Source of the DNA: Neptunomonas marina
Lineage (GTDB): Bacteria; Pseudomonadota; Gammaproteobacteria; Pseudomonadales; Balneatricaceae
Direction of reading: 5' to 3'
Assembly: GCF_004005935.1 (NCBI RefSeq)
Contig: NZ_SACQ01000007.1
Location: forward strand, 175,693 to 239,692
Length of the DNA stretch: 64,000 bases
Positions within the stretch are counted from its first letter, which is position 1. Every line of letters starts with the position of its first letter. This document shows, piece after piece, positions 30,230 to 38,853 of this stretch. Below the pieces are notes generated by a model. It was not told where the DNA came from and searched no databases. It saw nothing but the letters and a program-made list of their open reading frames with translations. The translations under genes were made by a program, and so were the position numbers.

Positions 30230-30661
30230 ATGACAGACATAGTTGTTGGCCCTGAGAAAAAAGTGACGCTTCACTTTGCAATCCGCTTGAAGTCAGGGGA
30301 TGTGGTTGACGATAACTTTGCAGGTGGCCCTGCTTCATTTGTGATTGGCGATGGCAATATGCTGGCAGGCTTCGAAGCTGCATTGTTTGGGATGAAAGCG
30401 GGTGAGCGTAAAACCCACGAGATCCTTCCTGAAAACGGTTTTGGCATGCCTAACCCAAGTAATATGCAGGTGATGGAGCGCAGTGCATTTGAAGGCATGG
30501 AGCTTGAGCCGGGCCTAGTTGTCTCTTTTCAAGACCCAACGGGGGAGCTTCCGGGTGTGATTCGCTCATTTGACGACAACAAAGTCGAAGTTGATTTTAA
30601 TCATCCCCTAGCTGGGCAAACACTCGAATTTGATGTTGAAATCCTCTCGGTAGGTGAATAA
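30230..30661 (+). CDS. fkpB: FKBP-type peptidyl-prolyl isomerase (SlpA/FkpB)
   Basis: 143 residues. It has the FKBP fold with an inserted flap domain, as in SlyD and SlpA; it isomerises X-Pro bonds and assists folding. Seen are VTLHFAIRLKSGDVVD, GDGNMLAGFEAALFGMKAGE and FNHPLAGQTLEFDVEIL. It follows lspA as in many gammaproteobacteria. The gene usually next, ispH, is missing here. Confidence 0.93.
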   Translation: MTDIVVGPEKKVTLHFAIRLKSGDVVDDNFAGGPASFVIGDGNMLAGFEAALFGMKAGERKTHEILPENGFGMPNPSNMQVMERSAFEGMELEPGLVVSFQDPTGELPGVIRSFDDNKVEVDFNHPLAGQTLEFDVEILSVGE

Positions 30662-30750
30662 CCTCTGTAGTTAATCTGCGTCACAATGATGCAAAAGATT
30701 CCTTTCTGATTAATATGGCTTGAACGCCCGTTTGAGCCTATACTCATTTT

Positions 30751-30773
30751 GGCTGTACACAAAGTGCACAGCC
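30751..30773 (+). repeat. Inverted repeat upstream of the minor-pilin cluster
   Basis: GGCTGTACAC-AAA-GTGCACAGCC forms a 10-bp stem with one mismatch, in the 188-base gap between fkpB and fimU. A smaller repeat TGAG-N6-CTCA (30733-30746) precedes it. No T-run follows, so it is a possible operator or a weak terminator. No clear promoter is visible in the gap. Confidence 0.4.
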
Positions 30774-30849
30774 TTGTCACCTAAACTTATGGATATTTGC
30801 ACGGATCGCAGATGTAACAGAAAAGGGACTTTGGCACTTATGGAAAAGA

Positions 30850-31344
30850 ATGGAACGTACGAAGTCAGCCCACCGTGGTTTTACTCTGATCGAGTTGATG
30901 GTAACGATGTCGGTTGCTGTGATATTGGCCGCTGTGGCGGTTCCTAGCTTTGTGGACTTTATCCGCAATCTGCGTTCGGCAACCGTCGCGAACGATTTAG
31001 TCACCTCTCTCAATACCGCCCGCAGCGAAGCGATCAAACGCAACGCGACGGTACGGTTGTGCCCTGGAGCTAATGGTGGTTGTACGCTCGATTGGAACCA
31101 AGGGTGGTCGATGCGTGATGATGCCAATGCGCAACTGCAGGTCTGGATGGCACCGCCGCCAGGTGCAGCGATTCAGCAAGCGAACGGAAATGCCACGATA
31201 GAATTTAACGGTACAGGGCGCCTCACCAGTGCAGGCCCTGTCAGAATTAATGCGCGCTACACCGGCTGTACCGGCGATGCGCAGCGAGTTATTCGAATCA
31301 ATGCGATGGGAAGAGTCAGTGTTACACGAACAAACTGCCCTTAG
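30850..31344 (+). CDS. fimU: FimU/FimT-like minor type IV pilin (GspH family)
   Basis: 164 residues. The prepilin cleavage site is HRG|FTLIELMVTMSVAVIL with Glu5, then a GspH/FimT-type C-domain (SLNTARSEAIKRNATVRLC). Minor pilins of this type prime pilus assembly at the tip. A weak GGAAAAG precedes the ATG. First gene of a polycistronic cluster with pilVWXY1, pilY2 and pilE. I name it FimU by position; a second FimT-like gene lies at the other end of the cluster. Confidence 0.88.
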   Translation: MERTKSAHRGFTLIELMVTMSVAVILAAVAVPSFVDFIRNLRSATVANDLVTSLNTARSEAIKRNATVRLCPGANGGCTLDWNQGWSMRDDANAQLQVWMAPPPGAAIQQANGNATIEFNGTGRLTSAGPVRINARYTGCTGDAQRVIRINAMGRVSVTRTNCP

Positions 31345-31807
31345 ATGTCCCGCGGTTGTCGACACGCTACCTCATCTGCACAGGCAGCGTGGAGTGGGGT
31401 TGTTAGAGGTGCTGATTACGGTATTGGTGCTCTCGGTCGGGCTTGTTGGTATGGCAACGCTCATGTTTGATGCAGTACGCCTGAATACCCAGTCTTATCA
31501 GCGCACAATCGCTATCAACCTTGCTTACGACATGTCAGATCGGATTCGCAGCCATCAAGAGGAGGCTGAGGATGGCGATTTCGACCATGCGCGCGGTGCG
31601 GCTGCGCCGGGTAATGCCGCGCCTGTTGATGCAGAAATTACTGAGTGGTTAGGTGAAGTGGCGAATCAGCTCCCCGGTGGTCAAGGGGCTATTACCACTA
31701 ACGTCAACGGCGACTTGGTTGAGTTTGAAATTGCCATATGGTGGGACGAAGACAGAGACAACGCCAACGGAGCGGAAGCAGTGTACAACTTCCTGACGAG
31801 CCTATGA
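31319..31807 (+). CDS. pilV: PilV-like minor type IV pilin
   Basis: About 162 residues if the GTG at this start is used; GGGAAGA lies just upstream inside the fimU end, giving a 26-base overlap. An in-frame ATG 18 bases earlier is the alternative. The leader is long (about 26 residues) and cleavage would be at RQRG|VGLLEVLITVLVLSVG, with Val at position 1 but Glu5 kept. It contains LVGMATLMFDAVRLNTQSYQ, typical of PilV. Its stop overlaps the pilW ATG (ATGA). Confidence 0.82.
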   Translation: MLHEQTALRCPAVVDTLPHLHRQRGVGLLEVLITVLVLSVGLVGMATLMFDAVRLNTQSYQRTIAINLAYDMSDRIRSHQEEAEDGDFDHARGAAAPGNAAPVDAEITEWLGEVANQLPGGQGAITTNVNGDLVEFEIAIWWDEDRDNANGAEAVYNFLTSL

Positions 31808-32541
31808 CCCCATTAAATATGCGCTTTGCAAAGCAGCAAGGTCTCTCTTTGATCGAGTTGATGATCGCCATGCTCCTCGGTTTGGTGCTCATGACTGGCG
31901 TGATCAATATTTTTCTTTCATCGAACCAAACATATCGTTTGCAGGATGCGTTGTTTCGAGTGCAAGAGACAAGCCGTTTCGCCCTTGAAATCATGAAAAC
32001 TGATTTGCGCTCCTCAGGCTTCGATGACTTTCTTGGCACCTATGGTGTCCTGAAAAACTTGAACCAGCGCAGTGTGTTTGGTGTTGAACAAGGTCAGCCC
32101 TCGACGCCTGAAATTGCGGCCAACAGTGTTAATGGTCGTGTCAGCGATGCCATGCTGGTGGATGGCAGTGAAACGCCCGCAGGGCTTGCTGTTTATTATG
32201 TTGCGCCAGATGCGGCTGCGAATGGGCAGCTAGCTTTGTTTCGTAACAACGCGGCGATCGCTGAAAATGTCGAGGGCCTGAATATTCAATATGGTGTCGA
32301 TACAGACAGCGACCGGTTTCCAAATCGCTTTGCAGATGCCACTGCGATTACTGCCGCTGAGTGGTCATCGGGCGGTATTGTTGCAGTGAAGCTAGATCTG
32401 TTGCTTGCTGCTGGTGAGCCGGGGCTTGTATCTGACCCTCCTGCTGCACTGCCTGCGCCTTTTAATGGCGTTGATATCTCTGATGGACGCCTCTATCGCA
32501 TGTTCTCCACAACTGTTGCATTGCGTAATAAGGTGCCTTAA
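31804..32541 (+). CDS. pilW: PilW-like minor type IV pilin
   Basis: 245 residues. The prepilin motif KQQG|LSLIELMIAMLLGLVL is followed by a PilW-type domain (LQDALFRVQETSRFALEIM, TDLRSSGF). PilW is part of the tip complex carrying PilY1. The ATG in the ATGA overlap with pilV was chosen because it gives a normal 16-residue leader. Confidence 0.9.
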   Translation: MTPLNMRFAKQQGLSLIELMIAMLLGLVLMTGVINIFLSSNQTYRLQDALFRVQETSRFALEIMKTDLRSSGFDDFLGTYGVLKNLNQRSVFGVEQGQPSTPEIAANSVNGRVSDAMLVDGSETPAGLAVYYVAPDAAANGQLALFRNNAAIAENVEGLNIQYGVDTDSDRFPNRFADATAITAAEWSSGGIVAVKLDLLLAAGEPGLVSDPPAALPAPFNGVDISDGRLYRMFSTTVALRNKVP

Positions 32542-32554
32542 GAATTTGAGGAGT

Positions 32555-33163
32555 ATGAAGTTGGCTGAATATCGTTATCCACGGAAAGAGCGCGGTGCGG
32601 CGCTGATTATCGGTCTTGTGATGATGCTGTTGTTAACAATGATCGGTGTAAGTGCCATGCAAGGGACCGGCATGCAGGACAAAATGACAGCGAATATGCG
32701 CGACTCCGAAATGGCATTCCAGAACAGTGAACTCGCTTTGCGTTATGTGGAGCGGGGCTTTTTACAGTCTTTGGATAATATCGAGAAAGGGAATACGTGG
32801 GCTGGATGTACGTCGAGCTGCCGTATTATCAACTCCGAAGAGAACTCCGCAGTCAATGTAAGAGATATGCTTTTTAACAGCCCGGCTGACTGGGATGCTC
32901 GGGCGATCGACTATGGTGATTTTAAAAATATGGCCAACGCTGTGATCTCGCCAGTCTCCGATCAAACTGATTTTGATCGCATGGGCTTGAAGGCCAAGCC
33001 GAAAGTGTTGGTGGAGTATGTAGCGTTTACGCCGTTTAGTGCTGATATCGGAGATGGTGAGCAGCCGGGGCTAGACTACTACCGTGTCACATCAAAAGCT
33101 GCAGGCGGTACGGACGTATCTGAGTCCATCTTGCAGACACTATTTTCACGTCGGTTCGAATAA
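32555..33163 (+). CDS. pilX: PilX-like minor type IV pilin
   Basis: 202 residues with the PilX N-terminal domain: KERGAALIIGLVMMLLLTMIG, then SAMQGTGMQDKMTANMRD, which is diagnostic. Position 5 after the cleavage Gly is not Glu, as is common for PilX proteins. The ATG has TGAGGAG upstream and matches family length; a longer in-frame extension over pilW is rejected. It is followed 16 bases later by pilY1. Confidence 0.9.
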   Translation: MKLAEYRYPRKERGAALIIGLVMMLLLTMIGVSAMQGTGMQDKMTANMRDSEMAFQNSELALRYVERGFLQSLDNIEKGNTWAGCTSSCRIINSEENSAVNVRDMLFNSPADWDARAIDYGDFKNMANAVISPVSDQTDFDRMGLKAKPKVLVEYVAFTPFSADIGDGEQPGLDYYRVTSKAAGGTDVSESILQTLFSRRFE

Positions 33164-33179
33164 AAGGGAGAGAGAGTCT

Positions 33180-36100
33180 GTGTCGGGAAATAACTCATCA
33201 TACCGTTTGCTGCTGGCCTGTGCGCTGGTGTATTCAGCGCACTCTTCCGCAGCGCCGCTAGATTTGGCGGATACCCCGCTATCTGTCTCGAGTAGTGTTG
33301 AGCCGAATGTCATGTTGCTGATGGATAACTCGGGCAGCATGAACAACATGGTGTTTGAAGATGGCTTTGTTCCCGGAACGCTGGGAAATTCTGATCGCTG
33401 GCAGTACCTGCGTACTAACGGTAACTATTATTGGATAAATAATGGTAGCACCTATTATTTTAGCTACATGGATGATGGTAGTTGTTCTTGGCCCTACAGG
33501 CGCTTTCGTAAGTCGAGCTCAGGCCCTTACAAGTGCATGATTGCGCCAACACCGGAAGGGACAGGGAGTACTCGCTATTACGGCGAGTATCTGAACTATC
33601 TACTGGATAAGTACCCCAGTGGTACAGACCTTCGTACTGTTGCGGGCTTTCCACAGCAGACGCGTATGGGGGTGGCAAAGCAGGTAGCCTCAGATATCGT
33701 ACAAAATACCCCTAAGATGCGCTTTGGTGTGGCACGTTTTAATAGCTCCAACGACGGTGCTACCGTTGATCAGTCTTGTGGAGCTAACACCACTAGTATT
33801 ATTAGCTCTATATCCGGCTATACCGCTAGCACATGGACGCCATTGGCCGAAGCCCTCTATGAGGTGACTCGTTATTTCCGTGGGATGACGAGCCCTTATC
33901 GTAATGTCTCATACACAAGTCCCATTCAATATCGCTGCCAGTCAAACTTTACGATAGCCATTACCGATGGCTTCCCAACCCGTGACAGAACTTTCCCAAC
34001 AAGCTTCCCTTCTGGCGATAAGGATGTGCCAGCAGGCAATGCGTTTCCTGATTGGGATGGCTTGCATCCCGCTACGAGCTCAAGCCAGTACCCAAACTTC
34101 CCGCACTTCTCTGATGGCTACAATGCCAGCAGTGACGGCGAAGGTGGCACGCTTTATTTGGACGATATAGCCAAATTCGCTTGGGATATCGACTTTAAAA
34201 ATACCACTGCCCCAGATAACTCGGGGCAGAGCTACAACGACCCATTGTTCAAAGTACAGAACATGTACACCTATACCGTCGGGTTTGCGACGCAAAACAA
34301 TATGTTGCAAGATGCCGCGCAATACGGGAACGGTTTGTACTTCACCGCCACCAATGCTCAACAGTTAACTGACGTTCTTAAACGGGCGCTGCTGGATATC
34401 TCTGATAAATCCACGAGTGCCACGGCTGTTGCGGCAAATACCGGGCGTGTTCAGTCTGGATCATCGGTATATCAAGCGAAGTTCCATACCGCTGATTGGA
34501 GCGGTGACCTGCTGAGTTTTGGGATTGAGACAGATAAAACGAGCCCGAACTACGGTGATATTTTAACCAGTGGTAGCGGTCCTCAAGGTGCGCAATGGAG
34601 TGCAGAGGATAAGATGCCCGAGTGGAACTCACGGCGTATATTTACCAACCTAGGGAATAGCGGTAAGCGCTTTCGTTGGGGAACATTCAACGCCGCTCAG
34701 CGTACAGAGTTCTTCAATGATGAGCAGGCGATGTTGCAGTATCTACGTGGGCGCAACACCAGCGATGCTAGTTTCGATGTCAGCGGTTACCGGACAAGAA
34801 CCTCCGCATTAGCAGATATTGTTAACTCTGCACCTCAGTACAAAGGGCGTCCTAATGGGCGATATAAAGATAGCTTAGAAGGGCCTGATTACTCATCGTT
34901 TGTTGCTGCGAATCGCAACCGTGAACCCATGATCTATGTCGGCGCAAACGATGGTATGTTGCATGGCTTTAATGCCAACACTGGGGTGGAGCGTATGGCG
35001 TTTGTCCCAGGGTCTTTGTTACCGAGATTGAAAGAGCTGGCTGATACCGGTTATACCCACCGCTACTTTGTAGACGCGACGCCAACGGTTGTTGATGCGT
35101 TCGTGAATGGTGCATGGAGAACGGTACTGACAGGTGGATTAGGTAAAGGTGCGCAAAGTGTTTATGCCCTTGATGTAACTAACCCCGCCAGCTTCGGTGA
35201 GTCAGATAGCAATGCTGCGAACCTTTTCATGTGGGAGTTCACTGACGCCGACGATGCTGACCTTGGATATGTTTACGGGCGCCCAAAGATCGTTAAGATG
35301 CAAGATGGCCGTTGGTACGCTGTATTTGGCAATGGCTATAACAACACCGTGAGCGACGATCATGTCAGCGGGACGGGTAACGCGGTTGTTTACATTGTTG
35401 ACCTTGCCAGCAAAAACTTTATTAAGCTCAATACTGGTGTGGGTGCGAGTGCCGATCCGACCGGTAAGAACCGGCCTAATGGTATATCAACGGCGACACC
35501 CGTTGATGTCGATGGCGACTTTAAAGCGGATTACATCTACGCTGGAGATCTATTCGGCAATGTTTGGAAGTTTGATGTCACTGGCAGCTCAACCTCTAGC
35601 TGGAAACTAGGCTATAAACTATTTACGGCCTGCCCAAGCGGCAGTTGTGGTACAACTCAGCCGATAACGTCGGGTATATCCACTGGCTTTACAAGTGATG
35701 GTGTTGGATTGATGGTGTTCTTCGGAACTGGTAAACACCTAGAGATCGATGATAACAATGCAGCAGCCGGCGGGTTACAGAGCCTTTATGGCATCCTAGA
35801 TAAAGGCGCACCGGTATCACGAAGCAATCTCCTTAAACAGGTTATTACATCTGAGAAAACGGCAACATTTACCGATACAAACGGTACTGATGACCCCGCT
35901 GATGATACGACCGAGCCTCGTCTGGTGAGAGAGACTTCTGACTACTCGATGACAAATGAGCAAGGTTGGTATCTCGATCTGAAATATGGTACTGAAAACG
36001 GGGAGCGTGTTATTAACGCGCCTGAAGTGCGCGGTGATCGAGTCTTCTTTATCTCCACAACACCCGGAAATGATGAATGTTTACCTGGTGGTGTTTCTTG

Positions 36101-36341
36101 GATCTATCAACTTGGTAGTAAAGATGGCAAGCAGCTGCAATCGACTTGGGATCTTTACGAAGATGGTAAGTTTGATGCTAAAGACGGCCCTTACACGGGC
36201 GTCCAAGTGGGAGAGGCCGCTGGCTTCAATACCATGGTGGATGATTTTGGTGAACAGATCTATCTTGGCTTAGAGCGCTTGGGAGCAAACGCAAACGCGC
36301 TTTTACAAAACCGTCAGTCTTGGCAGGAGGTCACACAATGA
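33180..36341 (+). CDS. pilY1: PilY1-like type IV pilus tip adhesin
   Basis: 1053 residues (P. aeruginosa PilY1 about 1160). PilY1 sits at the pilus tip or surface and acts in adhesion, retraction control and mechanosensing. A GTG start with AAGGGAG gives a signal peptide ending near SAHSSAAP. A von Willebrand A-like domain follows with the MIDAS motif LLMDNSGSMN (D-x-S-x-S). The C-terminal beta-propeller carries an EF-hand-like calcium loop D776-x-D-G-D-xxx-D784, the counterpart of the site that controls pilus retraction in P. aeruginosa. Several Cys suggest disulfides. Confidence 0.93.
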   Translation: MSGNNSSYRLLLACALVYSAHSSAAPLDLADTPLSVSSSVEPNVMLLMDNSGSMNNMVFEDGFVPGTLGNSDRWQYLRTNGNYYWINNGSTYYFSYMDDGSCSWPYRRFRKSSSGPYKCMIAPTPEGTGSTRYYGEYLNYLLDKYPSGTDLRTVAGFPQQTRMGVAKQVASDIVQNTPKMRFGVARFNSSNDGATVDQSCGANTTSIISSISGYTASTWTPLAEALYEVTRYFRGMTSPYRNVSYTSPIQYRCQSNFTIAITDGFPTRDRTFPTSFPSGDKDVPAGNAFPDWDGLHPATSSSQYPNFPHFSDGYNASSDGEGGTLYLDDIAKFAWDIDFKNTTAPDNSGQSYNDPLFKVQNMYTYTVGFATQNNMLQDAAQYGNGLYFTATNAQQLTDVLKRALLDISDKSTSATAVAANTGRVQSGSSVYQAKFHTADWSGDLLSFGIETDKTSPNYGDILTSGSGPQGAQWSAEDKMPEWNSRRIFTNLGNSGKRFRWGTFNAAQRTEFFNDEQAMLQYLRGRNTSDASFDVSGYRTRTSALADIVNSAPQYKGRPNGRYKDSLEGPDYSSFVAANRNREPMIYVGANDGMLHGFNANTGVERMAFVPGSLLPRLKELADTGYTHRYFVDATPTVVDAFVNGAWRTVLTGGLGKGAQSVYALDVTNPASFGESDSNAANLFMWEFTDADDADLGYVYGRPKIVKMQDGRWYAVFGNGYNNTVSDDHVSGTGNAVVYIVDLASKNFIKLNTGVGASADPTGKNRPNGISTATPVDVDGDFKADYIYAGDLFGNVWKFDVTGSSTSSWKLGYKLFTACPSGSCGTTQPITSGISTGFTSDGVGLMVFFGTGKHLEIDDNNAAAGGLQSLYGILDKGAPVSRSNLLKQVITSEKTATFTDTNGTDDPADDTTEPRLVRETSDYSMTNEQGWYLDLKYGTENGERVINAPEVRGDRVFFISTTPGNDECLPGGVSWIYQLGSKDGKQLQSTWDLYEDGKFDAKDGPYTGVQVGEAAGFNTMVDDFGEQIYLGLERLGANANALLQNRQSWQEVTQ

Positions 36342-36637
36342 TGAATCTTTACCGGTGGACATTGGTGTTGATACTTGCATTAGCGAGTGCAACGGCCTCT
36401 GCCAAGCCGCTGTTCTTTATGGGCTCAATCGAAAAGATCAAAATTACCGCGGAGAAGCGCGAGCTGGTGATTGAAGGGGATCGCTATAAGATCGCTAAAT
36501 ATGCCCCGGTAACCGAGATGGGTAAGCCTATTTCCGTAATGTCTCTCAAGCGAAATATGCAGATCAAGTTTGAGTACACAGTTGGCAAAAAGAAGCAGCT
36601 ACCCCTAATTACAAAAATCGAGGTCTTTACGGAATGA
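36338..36637 (+). CDS. pilY2: PilY2-like small periplasmic protein
   Basis: 99 residues with a clear signal peptide (NLYRWTLVLILALASATASA|KP). The mature part is small and rich in Lys and beta-prone residues. PilY2 is a poorly understood fimbrial biogenesis protein; I assign the name mainly by position between pilY1 and pilE and by size. GGAGG is 7 bases before the ATG, which overlaps the pilY1 stop (ATGA). Its own stop overlaps the pilE ATG. Confidence 0.7.
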   Translation: MMNLYRWTLVLILALASATASAKPLFFMGSIEKIKITAEKRELVIEGDRYKIAKYAPVTEMGKPISVMSLKRNMQIKFEYTVGKKKQLPLITKIEVFTE

Positions 36638-37050
36638 AGCAGTTCGGTTTCTCGTTGATTGAGTTGATGATCTCGGTCGCTATCGTTGCCATCTTGGCAG
36701 CCGTTGCGTTACCGAGCTACCAAGAGCATGTGCTAAATACATGGCGTGCTACTGCAACAGGGTGTTTGCTGGAGTTGGGGCAAGGTATGGAGCGCCGGTT
36801 TGCGACAGCAACACCGATGAGCTATGCCATTGGCGCTGCGGATTGGCCGTTAAGCGGCTGTACAAACGACTTAGCGGATCGTTACAACTTCCCGTTACCT
36901 GTTGTAAACGGCGCAGGCACAACCTACACGATTACTGCCGTGCCAAAGGGGGCTCAATCGGGAGATAGTAAATGCGGCACGTTGGGTATTAACAACCTAG
37001 GCGTGCGATCTGAAACCGGTTCGAAGGATGTCGCTTACTGTTGGCAGTAG
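36634..37050 (+). CDS. pilE: PilE-like minor type IV pilin
   Basis: 138 residues with a very short leader, MKQFG|FSLIELMISVAIVAILA, and the classic Glu5. The PilE continuation AVALPSYQEHVLNTWRATATG is followed by paired Cys in the C-domain that likely form a disulfide. ATGA overlap with pilY2 indicates co-translation. It is the last gene of the continuous pilin run; a large hairpin follows. Confidence 0.92.
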   Translation: MKQFGFSLIELMISVAIVAILAAVALPSYQEHVLNTWRATATGCLLELGQGMERRFATATPMSYAIGAADWPLSGCTNDLADRYNFPLPVVNGAGTTYTITAVPKGAQSGDSKCGTLGINNLGVRSETGSKDVAYCWQ

Positions 37051-37060
37051 TATGTAATTT

Positions 37061-37097
37061 CAGTGCTAGGAATACCAAATGGATTTGGTGAGCACTG
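37061..37097 (+). repeat. Extended inverted repeat between pilE and fimT
   Basis: Two nested arms pair: outer CAGTGCT (37061-37067) with AGCACTG (37091-37097), inner ACCAAAT (37074-37080) with ATTTGGT (37083-37089). An asymmetric internal loop (6 against 1 base) lies between them. No T-run follows, so it is not a typical terminator. Confidence 0.6.
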
Positions 37098-37160
37098 ACT
37101 CGAAGTAGGCAACGGAAAAGCCTCACTCATTGAACGGACAACAAGGATGTTGGAAGGGAT

Positions 37161-37694
37161 ATGGATATCAAAACCTCGCGTGCTCAATGCGGCTTTACGC
37201 TCATTGAGCTTATGGTGACCACTACAGTCGCGATCGTGCTGATTACGGTTGCGGTTCCTGCATTCACCGACCTTATCGCTAAAATCGATCTCAATACGGG
37301 GAGCCTGCAGGTACGAGAAGTCCTTCGCCAGGCCCGCTCTGAAGCTGTCAAAACAGGTAATGCGCTACACGTGTGCAGTGTTGCAGATGGCGTTTCCCAA
37401 TGTGCGGGGACATCAGGCAGAGGGCGCAAGCCTTGGCAGCACGGGATGCTAGTCTTCCATGATGCCAATCGCGATAGGCGCTTTACGCCAGGGAGCGATA
37501 CGTTGATCTATCAAGTTGATTTCTCCGCGGGGCTGGCAGTAAGCTGGGGTCGCGGTGATTACTTAGTCTATGCAGGCTCAGGCCGGCCAGCGCTTGCCAA
37601 CGGTACGTTTGAGTTGCTGCATACCGCGAGTGGTTATCAAAAGAAACTCGTCCTCAACAATGTTGGTCGTATTCGATCAGAGCAAAACTGGTAG
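37161..37694 (+). CDS. fimT: FimT-like minor type IV pilin (GspH family)
   Basis: 177 residues. The prepilin site QCG|FTLIELMVTTTVAIVLI is followed by a GspH/FimT domain with SLQVREVLRQARSEAVKTG. It is a second member of the FimU/FimT family in the cluster. FimT-type pilins bind DNA in some natural-transformation systems; the basic C-terminus could suit that, but this is inference. It lies beside thiO, as in P. aeruginosa, but downstream of pilE rather than before fimU. The 110-base gap before it holds the large inverted repeat. Confidence 0.85.
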   Translation: MDIKTSRAQCGFTLIELMVTTTVAIVLITVAVPAFTDLIAKIDLNTGSLQVREVLRQARSEAVKTGNALHVCSVADGVSQCAGTSGRGRKPWQHGMLVFHDANRDRRFTPGSDTLIYQVDFSAGLAVSWGRGDYLVYAGSGRPALANGTFELLHTASGYQKKLVLNNVGRIRSEQNW

Positions 37695-37710
37695 TTTGGT
37701 GGTGAATAGA

Positions 37711-38805
37711 GTGAATGATTTTGCAATCGTGGGTGCTGGCGTTATCGGTATGATGCTAGCGCGTGAGTTGGCGCAGGCAGATGCAACAGTCGCACTGATT
37801 GATAAGGGCGAATGTGCGCGCGAGTCGTCTTGGGCAGGAGGCGGGATCGTCTCCCCACTTTATCCGTGGCGCTACTCAACGCCAGTGACACAGTTGGCGA
37901 CATGGTCTCAATCGAGTTATCTGCACCTTTCTCAAGATCTGCTAGAGGAAACCGGACTGGATCCTGAGTTGCGCCAGCGTGGTATGTATATGGTTGCTGT
38001 GGATGATGAAGAGGACGCGCTGCAATGGGCGCAACAGCACCATCGTCCAATGATGCGCGTTGATGCACAGCACCTCTATAATAGAGAGCCTAACTTTGCT
38101 CCGGGGCATACCTCTGCATTGTGGATGCCAGAAGTAAGCAGTATTCGCAACCCGCGACTAGGCGCAGCATTAAAGCAAAGCGTGGTCTTAAACCCTAACA
38201 TTACTGTACATGAACATAGTGAGGTTACGGGGTTGCTGAGTGATGGGCAGCGGGTTTTGGGCGTGAAAACACCACGCGTAGAGATCAAGGCAGCTCATAC
38301 TATCGTTACCAGCGGGGCATGGACGGGCGAGTTACTCAAGCGTTTTGATGTGAGCTTGCCGGTGGAGCCGGTCAAGGGGCAAATGATGGTCTTTAATGCA
38401 CCTGTTGGGCTGGTTAATCGGGTTGTGCTGATGGGCGGGCGTTATGTTATCCCACGTAATGATGGGCGCATTCTGGTGGGCTCCACATTGGAGTATGAAG
38501 GGTTTGATAAGCAGACGACAGACGTGGCTTTCACGTCGCTGCGCGATACCGCGATAGGTATTATTCCTGAGCTGGCAAACTACGATGTCGAGCATCACTG
38601 GGCTGGTTTGCGTCCTGGCTCTCCAGAGGGTATTCCCTTTATTGGCGAGGTACCAGAATGGCAGGGCTTGTCAGTTAATGCTGGCCACTTCCGTAATGGG
38701 TTAGTGTTGGCTCCTGCGTCGACACGTCTACATGCTGACCTCTTGTTAGGGCGTGATCCGGTCATTGATCCGCAGCCTTACCAATTAGCAGGGCGAATGA
38801 ACTAG
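37711..38805 (+). CDS. thiO: Glycine oxidase
   Basis: 364 residues. It is a FAD-dependent oxidase of the D-amino-acid-oxidase family that oxidises glycine to iminoglycine for thiazole synthesis in thiamine biosynthesis. N-terminal dinucleotide motif DFAIVGAGVIGMMLAREL, then SSWAGGGIVSPLYPWRY and the C-terminal GLRPGSPEGIPFIG and HFRNGLVLAP. I prefer the GTG preceded by GGTGGTG; two other in-frame GTGs lie 9 and 12 bases upstream. No other thi gene is nearby. Confidence 0.9.
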   Translation: MNDFAIVGAGVIGMMLARELAQADATVALIDKGECARESSWAGGGIVSPLYPWRYSTPVTQLATWSQSSYLHLSQDLLEETGLDPELRQRGMYMVAVDDEEDALQWAQQHHRPMMRVDAQHLYNREPNFAPGHTSALWMPEVSSIRNPRLGAALKQSVVLNPNITVHEHSEVTGLLSDGQRVLGVKTPRVEIKAAHTIVTSGAWTGELLKRFDVSLPVEPVKGQMMVFNAPVGLVNRVVLMGGRYVIPRNDGRILVGSTLEYEGFDKQTTDVAFTSLRDTAIGIIPELANYDVEHHWAGLRPGSPEGIPFIGEVPEWQGLSVNAGHFRNGLVLAPASTRLHADLLLGRDPVIDPQPYQLAGRMN

Positions 38806-38806
38806 A

Positions 38807-38835
38807 CAAAAAAAGCGCCGAATGGCGCTTTTTTA
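38807..38835. terminator. Bidirectional terminator between thiO and nadE
   Basis: The stem AGCGCC/GGCGCT with loop GAAT is flanked by A7 and T6 runs. It lies between convergent genes. Confidence 0.92.
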
Positions 38836-38853
38836 TTGCTGCTAAGTGCTCGA

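Noticed and set aside
30720..30947. 75-codon plus-strand frame upstream of fimU
   Set aside because: It overlaps the start of fimU, crosses the inverted repeats, has no ribosome-binding site and encodes a Cys/Arg-rich non-conserved sequence.
37161..37694. fimT as a recent duplicate of fimU
   Set aside because: The two proteins share only the prepilin and GspH core; the C-domains differ clearly, and P. aeruginosa also has both, so they are old paralogues.
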